Positions 1 through 9,109 of a stretch of DNA of 64,000 nucleotides are shown here, piece by piece (position 1 is the stretch's first letter; each line of letters begins with the position of its first letter). Source of the stretch: Nostoc sp. JL33 (GTDB lineage Bacteria; Cyanobacteriota; Cyanobacteriia; Cyanobacteriales; Nostocaceae). Below the pieces are notes generated by a model. That model was not told the origin of the DNA, made no database searches, and saw only the letters and a program-made list of their open reading frames with translations. The stretch spans positions 1 to 64,000 of the forward strand of contig NZ_JABXKP010000080.1 of assembly GCF_017114985.1 (NCBI RefSeq), read 5' to 3'. Made by a program: the position numbers and the translations under genes.

Positions 1-174
1 GTTTTTACTGCTGAATTATTTTAATCTACGCTTAATTTAACAATGTATCAATTAATTTATCCTAAGTTTGGCTAATCCAGATGTTTTTTTCTCGCTCGTG
101 AGAAATCCGGGAATAAGACCCTCCATCCTATTATATCCTCTCTCTGTGCCTCTACATCTCTGCGAGAGAAACAC

Positions 175-205
175 AAAAAAAAGGGATAAGCAAAACGCCT
201 ATCCC
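175..205 (-). terminator. Rho-independent terminator of ahcY
   Basis: Read on the minus strand, a GGGATA/TATCCC stem (183-188 with 200-205) is followed directly by a run of eight T (175-182). It lies about 25 bases past the ahcY stop codon. Confidence 0.75.
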
Positions 206-229
206 CCAAAAAATCAACTAATCAATGTA

Positions 230-1900
<1,671 letters not shown>

Positions 1901-3553
1901 GTGCGCTTTCAATTTTTGGCGATCGCTAGTTCAATGGCCATAGCTGTTGTATCTGTGCCCAAAGCCACAGCCCAGATTCCTTTGTTACCACTGTTGCAAG
2001 CTCCCAGCAGTGTGAGTAATGATTTAAATAATAGACTTGTTACAGGCTGGATTTATTTAGATGGTCGTCGGTTATTTCAGATAGCCGCATCAAGAACCAA
2101 CTTCCCTGAGCGTTCAGAAGATATTCAAAAGAAGTTGGATAAAATTGCTCAAAATTACTTTCAATCACCAGCAAAAACAGCAGTTAAGGTAGATGTTCGC
2201 AAAGTAAACGAATTACCAGTAATCTATGTCAATGACCAATATCTGATGACCATCACTTCTGAGGATGCTGGACTGCGACAGATAGATATGTCAACATCGG
2301 CAAATCAAATAAAACAAAAATTAGAAGAAGACTTGCAACAAGGAAAGCAAGAAAGACAAACTCAATTTTTAATCGACCAAGGTAAAATAGCTGCGGGCAT
2401 CGGATTGGCAATGATTGTCATGAGTTGGGGGGTATATACCTGGGAACAGCGTTCCAAAAAAGATTTAGTACATCCCATTGCCTCCCAACCTTCCAGATGG
2501 TTCCTAAACTCCCCAATTTCACCACCAGCAGCTCAACCAATTACAACACAACTAAATCAACGGCAACATCAGCATCTCCAAGAAGCCAAGAGACGATTGT
2601 TTCAGCTAAGTCAAGCCGGAATTTGGGGAGGTGGAAGTTTCTTTATCTTGGGTTTATTTCCCTATACACGACCATTTCAGCTAGCGATTCTCACAGCCGC
2701 CCAGTTTCCTTTGCGATTAGGTGTCGTATTACTGGGAACTTATGTAGCGATCCGTTTGACCTACGCCCTGATTGACCGCTTCACTAGCACTCTGATCATC
2801 AGTGGTGCTTTATTGACTCCAGAAAGTTCTGAACGGCTGCAACTGCGAGTTTCCACATTTTCTGGTGTAACTAAAAGCATCGCTACTGGTATCTGCATAG
2901 GAGTTGGTTTCTTGCTAGCACTAGTGTCATTGGGGATAGATATCGTTCCCTTGCTAGCGGGTGCAAGTTTAGTTGGTGTTGCAGTGTCTCTGGCTTCACA
3001 AAACTTAATTAAAGATGCGATTAACGGTTTCCTGATCATTTTAGAAGACCAGTACGCTTTAGGCGATGTGATTACTGTGGGAGACGTGGGAGGCTTAGTA
3101 GAAAATCTAAATCTGCGGATGACCCAACTACGGGATTCTGAAGGGCGCTTGATTACGATTCCCAATGGTGAAATTAAAGTTGTTGCCAATCTTTCTAGTC
3201 GTTGGTCACGAGCCGATTTAACGATCCCGATCGCTTACCAAGCCGATATTGAAAAGGCTTTGAAGTTGATTGAAAATATTGGCTTTGAGATGGATAAAGA
3301 TCCGCAATGGGAGCGTCAAATTCTGGAAACACCGCAAGTTTTGGGAATAGATCAATTTGGCGATCGCGGTTTGATTATTCGTGTATGGATTAAAACACAG
3401 CCCCTCAAACAATGGGATGTAGCACGGGAGTTTCGCCGCCGTCTGAAAGTTGCCCTAGACGAAGCCGGAATTTCGATTTCTGTGCCTCAGCAAGCGATTT
3501 GGGTCAATGATGATCACTTGTTAAATTTTCAGGAGAATGGCAAAGCTAATTAG
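1901..3553 (+). CDS. Small-conductance mechanosensitive channel (MscS family)
   Basis: Probable turgor-release channel of the inner membrane. A signal-like hydrophobic N-terminus ends near ATAQIP (residue 25). It is followed by a soluble, probably periplasmic segment to about residue 155, then hydrophobic helices near 160-180, 235-300 and 325-365. The pore-lining and beta domain carries the family signature: GVAVSLASQNLIKDAINGF, then LEDQYALGDVITVGDVGG and IPNGEI, to about residue 450. At 550 residues it is longer than E. coli MscS (286), as is usual for the cyanobacterial forms. It starts at GTG behind a near-perfect Shine-Dalgarno sequence. Confidence 0.9.
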   Translation: MRFQFLAIASSMAIAVVSVPKATAQIPLLPLLQAPSSVSNDLNNRLVTGWIYLDGRRLFQIAASRTNFPERSEDIQKKLDKIAQNYFQSPAKTAVKVDVRKVNELPVIYVNDQYLMTITSEDAGLRQIDMSTSANQIKQKLEEDLQQGKQERQTQFLIDQGKIAAGIGLAMIVMSWGVYTWEQRSKKDLVHPIASQPSRWFLNSPISPPAAQPITTQLNQRQHQHLQEAKRRLFQLSQAGIWGGGSFFILGLFPYTRPFQLAILTAAQFPLRLGVVLLGTYVAIRLTYALIDRFTSTLIISGALLTPESSERLQLRVSTFSGVTKSIATGICIGVGFLLALVSLGIDIVPLLAGASLVGVAVSLASQNLIKDAINGFLIILEDQYALGDVITVGDVGGLVENLNLRMTQLRDSEGRLITIPNGEIKVVANLSSRWSRADLTIPIAYQADIEKALKLIENIGFEMDKDPQWERQILETPQVLGIDQFGDRGLIIRVWIKTQPLKQWDVAREFRRRLKVALDEAGISISVPQQAIWVNDDHLLNFQENGKAN

Positions 3554-3620
3554 AAATTTAAATTTATTACCGCATTTTTCAGTTGATTAGACCAAACCCT
3601 GACCTCTCTCATCCCAGGAG

Positions 3621-3913
3621 CTACGGTGTACACACAAGCCGAATTACCCCCCTTAATCCCCCCGATATATTGGGGGGAAACAAGAAATTTAGTTCCCTCC
3701 CCTTTCCAACTACTTTGTACACACAAGTCCAAAAATCCTCTAGCCACATTTTATTTTTGTGAAAGTGAAACTGTCACACTCACCGACATCCCGCCCAGAA
3801 CTGAAGTTCAGGGCTTTCGCTATGAGACTCGGAATTTATTCCGAGGCGGGATAGAAACGCAGTGTGAGATTTATTAATAAAGATATGGCTGCGGACTTGT
3901 GTGTACACCGTAG
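3621..3913. mobile_element. 293-bp miniature inverted-repeat element with 11-bp target duplication
   Basis: Perfect 18-bp terminal inverted repeats CTACGGTGTACACACAAG (3621-3638) and its complement (3896-3913) are flanked by the direct repeat CATCCCAGGAG (3610-3620 and 3914-3924). There is no transposase gene. A third copy of TGTACACACAAG lies inside at 3716-3727. A long hairpin with ATCCCGCC/GGCGGGAT ends occupies 3788-3852. Structure is read directly; that it moved with transposase supplied from elsewhere is inference. Confidence 0.88.
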
Positions 3914-4089
3914 CATCCCAGGAGAGAGAGCAGGGGGATGAGGGGCACAAGTGGGACAAGTTTCTTGCTTGTCTCTTCCCAATGCCCAATCCCGAATTTT
4001 GGGCGATCGCCAACACTAAGCCTGAATAAATACTTATATTAATAAAAAGCAACTACTTCACTAACGACTCTTGAACTTTTCCCTAATTT

Positions 4090-7000
4090 ATGTTTGTCAA
4101 TACCTTCATCAGACGTCCAGTCCTGACGACGGTCTGCACGTTCATTATTTTGCTGCTGGGAAGCATCTGTATTCCGATCCTTCCGATTTCTCAGCTACCA
4201 GACCTCGCGCCGGTGCAAATCACCGTTAGCTCCAACAATATTGGTGCAGATGCTCAAACAACAGAAAGTACTGTCACCAACATTATTGAGCGACAAATTA
4301 ATGGTGTTAAAGATGTATCTTATATATCTTCTAATACGGGTAATGATGGTTCCAGCAATATAACTGTCTCCTTCCCAACTGATGTCAATAGCGATATTGC
4401 TCAAGTAAACGTTCAAAATAAACAAGGACTTGCTGATCCTCAATTGCCAGATACTGTTCAACGAACAGGTGTCACCGTTGAAACGGCATCGAGCAGTCTG
4501 CTTCTGGTCTATGGGTTTTACTCAGATAATAATGAGTATGACAACATTTTTATCAGCAACTATGTCGATCTGTATATTCTCGATCAGGTCAAACGGCTTC
4601 CTGGTGTAGGAAAAGCCGTAATTTTTGGGGAGCGCAAATATGCCATGCGCCTTTGGCTTGATCCCAACAAGCTTGCCCAACATCAACTAACTCCTCAAGA
4701 TGTGACAACTGCCCTGCAAGAACAAAATATTCAGGTGGGTGCAGGAGCGATTGGTAAGGAACCAGCACCAGATAATCAAAGCTTTGAATTTGCTTTACGG
4801 GCAACCAGTCGATTTAAAGATGCGGCTGAATTTGAAGATATGGTGCTGAAGGTGAGTGGAGGTAGCACTAATAGCACCACTAATAGCACCACTAATAGCA
4901 CCACTAATAGCGCCACTAATAGCACCACTAATAGCACCCTAGTTAAGGTCAGAGATGTCGGTCGAGTTGAACTAGGAGCAGAGAGCTATCTCGCTGATGC
5001 CAAATTCACCATTCCAGGGAATGCTCCCAAGCCAGCCGTCGGTTTGGGGGTATATCAACTTCCGGGTAGTAATGCCCTGGACGTTGCCCATGCTGTTGAA
5101 AACCAAATCAAAATACTAGAGAAGAGTTTTCCACCTGGACTAAAAGGACAGGTGGCATTTGATACCACTCCATTTGTAGAAATTTCTTTAGAAGAAGTTC
5201 TACAGACTCTGGTTGAAGCGATTATCCTGGTGGTCTTGGTAATTTTTGTCTTTTTACAAGACTGGCGTACCACGATCATTCCCACTGTGGCGATCCCCGT
5301 TTCCCTGGTTGGGACGTGTGCGGCTCTGTTGGTTTTAGGATTTCAGATTAATACACTGACTTTATTTGGTTTTGTGCTGGCGATCGGTCTGGTTGTCGAT
5401 GATGCCATTATTGTGGTGGAGGCAGTTGCAGTCAAACTGGAGCAGGGCTTGAGGCCCTTGGAGGCTGCGATGGAAGCCATGAAAGAGTTAACTGGGGCAG
5501 TCATTGCCACTTCACTTGTACTCATGGCGGTATTCATTCCAGTTACATTCATTCCGGGCACAACTGGGATTGTCTACAAACAATTTGGGTTAACCGTTGC
5601 TTGCTCTATTGCCATTTCGACCTTCAATGCTTTAACTTTCTCTCCGAGTATGGCAGCCATCCTCATGCGCCCGGCTCAGACTCCACGGGGCCCTTTGGGA
5701 TGGTTTTTTACGCAGTTTAATCGGGGATTTTCCTGGTTCACACGGCGATATGTCGGGTTTGTTAGTTACCTTACCCATATCAAGCCAATTGTAATTGGGG
5801 TTTTCATCACTGGTTTAGTAGCAACGGTTTTGATGTACAAAGCAGTGCCTACTGGATTTATTCCAGAGGAAGATCAGGGTTACTTCTTTGTAGTTGTCCA
5901 AGGGCCTGATGGGGTTTCTTTGAAATACACCGAATCTGTTATGGAGCGGGTTGCCAAGGAAGTAACATCGCTTCCCGAAGTTCAAGCTAGTTTTATGATC
6001 AGTGGTTTTGGTTTCGATGGCAATGCTTCCAATTTAGGCATTGCCTTTGCTAACCTGAAACCCTGGAAAGAGAGAACTGAAGAATCTCAGTCTGTCTATG
6101 GAATACTTCAGAGGATGAACAAAAAGCTGTTTGCAATTACAGATGCCAGAGCGATCGCAGTCAATGCTCCGCCAGTTAGAGGATTAAGTAGTACAGGTGG
6201 TTTTGAGTTTATCATTCAAGACAAAACCGGAAGTGCGCCGATTCAAACCCTGCTTGATACTGCTCAAAAATTCATTGGGGCGGCCAATAAAAACCCTGTT
6301 TTACAACGAGTCTTCACTCAGTTCACCGCAGACACTCCCCAATTTGACATCCAAGTGAACCGCAACCAAGCCAAAGCTCTCGGCGTTGAACTCAACGACA
6401 TCTTTGGGGCATTGCAAAGTTACTTAGGGTCGCAATATGTGAATGACTTTGTGCAGGGACAGCGACAGTATCGAGTATATGTCCAAGCAGATGGGGTTTT
6501 CCGCTCTAATCCAGATGATATTGGCAAGCTGTATGTTCGCTCTGGAAGTGGGGCGATGATTCCGTTGAGCAATCTGGTGAAAGTTACTCCCTTTGTAGGG
6601 CCGAAAACCATCTCCCATTACAACTTATACAGGTCAATCAAAGTCCAGGGCGCTCCGGCTCCCGGCGCTAGTTCTGGACAGGCGATTCAAGCGATGGAGA
6701 AACTAGCAACAGAAGTCTTACCTCAAGGGTTTGGTTACGAGTGGACAGGGACTTATCTCCAGGAGAAGACATCTGGGGGATCTACGGGCTTGATTTTTGC
6801 CTTCGCCTTCGTTATTGTCTTTCTGGTGCTAGCGGCTCAGTATGAAAGCTACGTTGACCCGATCATTATTTTGCTGACAGTTCCCTTAGCAGTTTTGGGA
6901 GCGATGACGGCGATTTGGGTACGTTCCAATATTTTCATGGCAGGTAGCCTCTTCCCCAAAGTGGTGGATGATATTTATTGCCAGGTAGGTTTGGTGACTT

Positions 7001-7443
7001 TGATTGGTCTAGCCGCAAAGAACGCGATTTTAGTCGTGGAATTTGCCAATCAGCAGCATGAGGAGGGCATGAGCTACACACGGGCGGCGGTGAAAGCGGG
7101 GCAAGAACGTCTGCGACCGATCTTAATGACTTCCTTTGCAGCGCTGTTAGGATTTTTGCCCTTGGTGATTTCTCAAGGGGCTGGAGCCAGCAGCCGTTGG
7201 TCTTTAGGAACAGCACTCTTTGGGGGGCTGATGCTTTCGACGTTCTTGAGTTTGTTCTTAGTGCCAATTCTGTATATTTTGGTTAAGACCCTAGCTCAGG
7301 CTATATTTTATCAGAAGCGATCGGGTGGCTCAAAGCCTCCAGATTCTCCGAATGCAGGTTTGGGATCTGAACGTCGGGCTTTGCCTGCTGGCTCAACTCA
7401 GCCAGAGACACAACTTAGGTCTCAGGAGGATGGGATCAGCTGA
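4090..7443 (+). CDS. RND-family (HAE1) multidrug efflux permease
   Basis: Proton-driven inner-membrane pump of the AcrB type. At 1117 residues it is slightly longer than AcrB. The proton-relay acids are present in IGLVVDDAIIVVEAV (TM4, near residue 440), and the TM10 lysine in LIGLAAKNAILVVEF (near 980). The N-terminus MFVNTFIRRPVLTTV is typical. Unusual is a low-complexity insert of about 23 residues of NSTT units near residue 258-282, in a periplasmic porter loop. No membrane-fusion protein or outer-membrane factor gene is adjacent, so partners must be encoded elsewhere. The tail after the last helix is long and Pro/Ser-rich. Confidence 0.93.
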   Translation: MFVNTFIRRPVLTTVCTFIILLLGSICIPILPISQLPDLAPVQITVSSNNIGADAQTTESTVTNIIERQINGVKDVSYISSNTGNDGSSNITVSFPTDVNSDIAQVNVQNKQGLADPQLPDTVQRTGVTVETASSSLLLVYGFYSDNNEYDNIFISNYVDLYILDQVKRLPGVGKAVIFGERKYAMRLWLDPNKLAQHQLTPQDVTTALQEQNIQVGAGAIGKEPAPDNQSFEFALRATSRFKDAAEFEDMVLKVSGGSTNSTTNSTTNSTTNSATNSTTNSTLVKVRDVGRVELGAESYLADAKFTIPGNAPKPAVGLGVYQLPGSNALDVAHAVENQIKILEKSFPPGLKGQVAFDTTPFVEISLEEVLQTLVEAIILVVLVIFVFLQDWRTTIIPTVAIPVSLVGTCAALLVLGFQINTLTLFGFVLAIGLVVDDAIIVVEAVAVKLEQGLRPLEAAMEAMKELTGAVIATSLVLMAVFIPVTFIPGTTGIVYKQFGLTVACSIAISTFNALTFSPSMAAILMRPAQTPRGPLGWFFTQFNRGFSWFTRRYVGFVSYLTHIKPIVIGVFITGLVATVLMYKAVPTGFIPEEDQGYFFVVVQGPDGVSLKYTESVMERVAKEVTSLPEVQASFMISGFGFDGNASNLGIAFANLKPWKERTEESQSVYGILQRMNKKLFAITDARAIAVNAPPVRGLSSTGGFEFIIQDKTGSAPIQTLLDTAQKFIGAANKNPVLQRVFTQFTADTPQFDIQVNRNQAKALGVELNDIFGALQSYLGSQYVNDFVQGQRQYRVYVQADGVFRSNPDDIGKLYVRSGSGAMIPLSNLVKVTPFVGPKTISHYNLYRSIKVQGAPAPGASSGQAIQAMEKLATEVLPQGFGYEWTGTYLQEKTSGGSTGLIFAFAFVIVFLVLAAQYESYVDPIIILLTVPLAVLGAMTAIWVRSNIFMAGSLFPKVVDDIYCQVGLVTLIGLAAKNAILVVEFANQQHEEGMSYTRAAVKAGQERLRPILMTSFAALLGFLPLVISQGAGASSRWSLGTALFGGLMLSTFLSLFLVPILYILVKTLAQAIFYQKRSGGSKPPDSPNAGLGSERRALPAGSTQPETQLRSQEDGIS
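4864..4938 (+). repeat. 12-bp tandem repeat inside the RND pump gene
   Basis: Five consecutive 12-bp units of AGCACCACTAAT (4873-4932, one with G for A) are flanked by shorter partial units. They encode NSTT repeats and stay in frame with the pump. Confidence 0.9.
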
Positions 7444-7455
7444 TTTTTGCCGTTA

Positions 7456-7591
7456 TATCATGTCCGCCAAATTACCCATAATAAAAGAACCCCACCCCCA
7501 ACCCCTCCCCGCAGGCGGGGAGGGGAGACAAAGCACAGCTTTGGCTCTTTGGGGTTCTTCGGGTTTAATAAGCAATCAAGCGGACATGATA
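7456..7591. mobile_element. Miniature element, TATCATGTCCGC termini, copy 1
   Basis: Terminal inverted repeats TATCATGTCCGC / GCGGACATGATA flanked by TTA on both sides (7453-7455, 7592-7594). The interior is a GC-rich hairpin (ACCCCTCCCCGC ... GGGGAGGGG). It lies just after the RND gene. Related copies are at 8606-8750 and 23224. Confidence 0.8.
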
Positions 7592-7601
7592 TTAAGTGTT
7601 T

Positions 7602-7640
7602 ATTTTGGCTCTGCCGCAAGTTAAGAGGCAGAGCCAAAAT
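7602..7640. repeat. Inverted repeat (14-bp arms)
   Basis: ATTTTGGCTCTGCC (7602-7615) pairs exactly with 7627-7640 across an 11-base loop. It could serve as a terminator for the RND gene or be another dispersed palindrome. The following GGCATTCCCAGTCGGAGACT recurs in related form near 11221. Confidence 0.7.
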
Positions 7641-7732
7641 ATTAGGCATTCCCAGTCGGAGACTCTTAACGAGATACGAGGTAACTGTAAACCGTTATAG
7701 AATTTTTAGTAGGAATTAGATTGTAAAGCCGT

Positions 7733-7952
7733 ATGCCAAAGTCTCAGACTATTGAAGCAATATATGAAGATGGAGTTTTGCGTCCACTGCAAACACTAAC
7801 AGGTGTGGCAGAACATAGCTTTAGTTTTAATCATAATTGAGTACCAATAGACTCCAAGCCATCCACTGTTACAGTTTGCAGGCATTATCAGCGACGAATA
7901 AGCTGCACAATTACAGGCTGTAATTCATCAGGAATTTGAGCTATTGCCATGA
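7733..7952 (+). pseudogene. Degraded DUF104-type antitoxin gene
   Basis: The start reads MPKSQTIEAIYEDGVLRPL, the typical N-terminus of DUF104 (AF2212-like) antitoxins, and stops at 7838-7840 after 35 codons. A second piece in another frame reads AGIISDE, a TAA at 7899, then AAQLQAVIHQEFELLP, and ends with TGA at 7950-7952. That TGA overlaps the ATG of the next gene. Both pieces fit one ancestral antitoxin with a frameshift and a nonsense codon. Its overlap with the DUF2281 gene suggests a former operon. Family assignment is from motif recognition. Confidence 0.6.
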
Positions 7953-8164
7953 CAACTAAACAAGCTATCTTTGACGCAATTGAACAACTGCCAGAGCAGC
8001 ACTTAAAAGACGTGTTGCAGTATGTTCAAAAACTTGCAAATACTCTAAAATCACCACCATCCAACCCACCCACCCAAAGCAGCGATCGCCTTGCAGACTT
8101 CATCGGTGCAGTCTCTCACGGCTCCCTGGCTGCTAATTTAGACGAAGAACTCTATAGCGATTAA
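7949..8164 (+). CDS. DUF2281 / VapB-type antitoxin
   Basis: A 71-residue protein beginning MTTKQAIFDAIEQLPEQHL, with a central LKDVLQYVQKL helix and an acidic C-terminus. This layout is typical of DUF2281 proteins that sit before PIN-domain toxins. The C-terminal tail would be the toxin-neutralising part. Its toxin partner immediately downstream is a pseudogene, so the antitoxin is left without a visible target. The ATG overlaps the stop of the decayed DUF104 gene. Confidence 0.75.
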   Translation: MTTKQAIFDAIEQLPEQHLKDVLQYVQKLANTLKSPPSNPPTQSSDRLADFIGAVSHGSLAANLDEELYSD

Positions 8165-8253
8165 GCTTTATTATTGATACATGGGGCTGGCTCACGCTTC
8201 ATGACAGAAGTGAACCCTATCATCAAGAAGCCACAGAAGCTTACCAACGTGCG

Positions 8254-8280
8254 TAGACGCAAAGCGGCTTGTCGTCAGAC
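8254..8280. repeat. Small dispersed repeat (27 nt) inside a HIP1 octamer
   Basis: The sequence is GCG, then 27 nt, then ATCGC. Deleting 8254-8280 recreates GCGATCGC and codons AIA of the PIN gene. The insert carries an in-frame TAG. Confidence 0.75.
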
Positions 8281-8308
8281 ATCGCTGAAAATGGGCAAAT
8301 TTATACAA

Positions 8309-8444
8309 CAATACAGTTCAGTTAGCGCCAAAAACCTTAAACTGGGTAGGTTGGGTTGAGGAACGAAACCCAACATTTCCGGGGCTTTGTTGGGTTGCGC
8401 TTTGCTTAACCCAACCTACAATTTTTCTTAACTGAACTGTATTG
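8309..8444. mobile_element. 136-bp miniature element with 10-bp target duplication
   Basis: Perfect 16-bp terminal inverted repeats CAATACAGTTCAGTTA / TAACTGAACTGTATTG, flanked by ATTTATACAA at 8299-8308 and 8445-8454. The interior holds a second inverted repeat of the TAGGTTGGGTT type. It is inserted in the PIN toxin gene, and precise removal restores the frame. Confidence 0.92.
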
Positions 8445-8605
8445 ATTTATACAAAATATTACGTCCTTGACGAAACGATTACTTTCTTGCTGTTAAAATA
8501 CCACCAGTCCGCTAAATTAAACCAGACATACAGCTTATGATTACTCAAATGATAGTTCAACCCTCATTCTGGGTAGATTCTGCACATACATAAAAACTGC
8601 TGTAA

Positions 8606-8750
8606 TATCATGTCCAAATAATTAGTTACGATTCCCACAGTCATTGCACCCCACCCCCAACCCCTCCCCGCAAGCGGGGAGGGGAGACAAAGCGTAGCTT
8701 TGGCGGGGTGGGGTTCTTGAAGTTTAGCAACTAAGCAACCGGACATGATA
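8606..8750. mobile_element. Miniature element, TATCATGTCC termini, copy 2
   Basis: TATCATGTCC (8606) and GGACATGATA (8741-8750) bound an interior nearly identical to copy 1, with the ACCCCTCCCCGCAAGCGGGGAGGGG hairpin split by a short loop. No clear target duplication. Confidence 0.75.
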
Positions 8751-8782
8751 ACTCCATTAATAAAACTTTGATCACCGTTAAT

Positions 8783-9034
8783 GAGTCTTTTATACTCGTG
8801 AACGAGTCTTTGATCTCCGTTAATGAGTCTTTGATACTCGTGAATGAGTCTTTGATACTCGTGAACGAGTCTTTGATCACCGTTAATGAGTCTTTTATAC
8901 TCGTGAACGAGTCTTTGAACTCCGTGAATGAGTCTTTTATACTCGTGAATGAGTCTTTTATACTCGTGAATGAGTCTTTGATACTCGTGAACGAGTCTTT
9001 TATACTCGTGAACGAGTCTTTGAACTCCATTAAT
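8783..9034. repeat. 21-bp minisatellite, 12 units
   Basis: Twelve 21-bp units of the type GAGTCTTTGATACTCGTGAAC, variable at a few positions. Because the unit is seven codons, the array is open on both strands. The minus strand reads KDSFTSI heptads (a 106-codon ORF, 8731-9051) and the plus strand NESLILV heptads (8768-9079). Neither ORF has a convincing ribosome site, so I list the array as a repeat and not as a gene. Confidence 0.9.
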
Positions 9035-9109
9035 GAAAAATATCTAACCATTCATGAATGTACAGGGGTGAGCGTGTAGTAAAATTTGCTCACCTCTGTA
9101 AAGTGGAAC

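Larger units (their letters stand above)
8170..8540 (+). pseudogene. PIN-domain (VapC-like) toxin, broken by two insertions
   Basis: The frame beginning at 8170 reads IIDTWGWLTLHDRSEPYHQEA, with the first PIN aspartate in IIDT. It then meets a TAG carried by a 27-nt small repeat at 8254-8280. A 136-bp miniature element (8309-8444) with a 10-bp target duplication follows. Removing the repeat, the element and one duplication gives a continuous frame, AYQRAIAENGQIYTKYYVLDE, then TITFLLLKYHQ, and so on to TGA at 8538-8540. No ATG, GTG or TTG start remains in this frame, and the C-terminus is shorter than usual. Confidence 0.8.

Noticed and set aside
3626-3877. 83-codon ORF between MscS and RND genes
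   Set aside because: Lies wholly inside the 293-bp miniature element and has no protein-like features.
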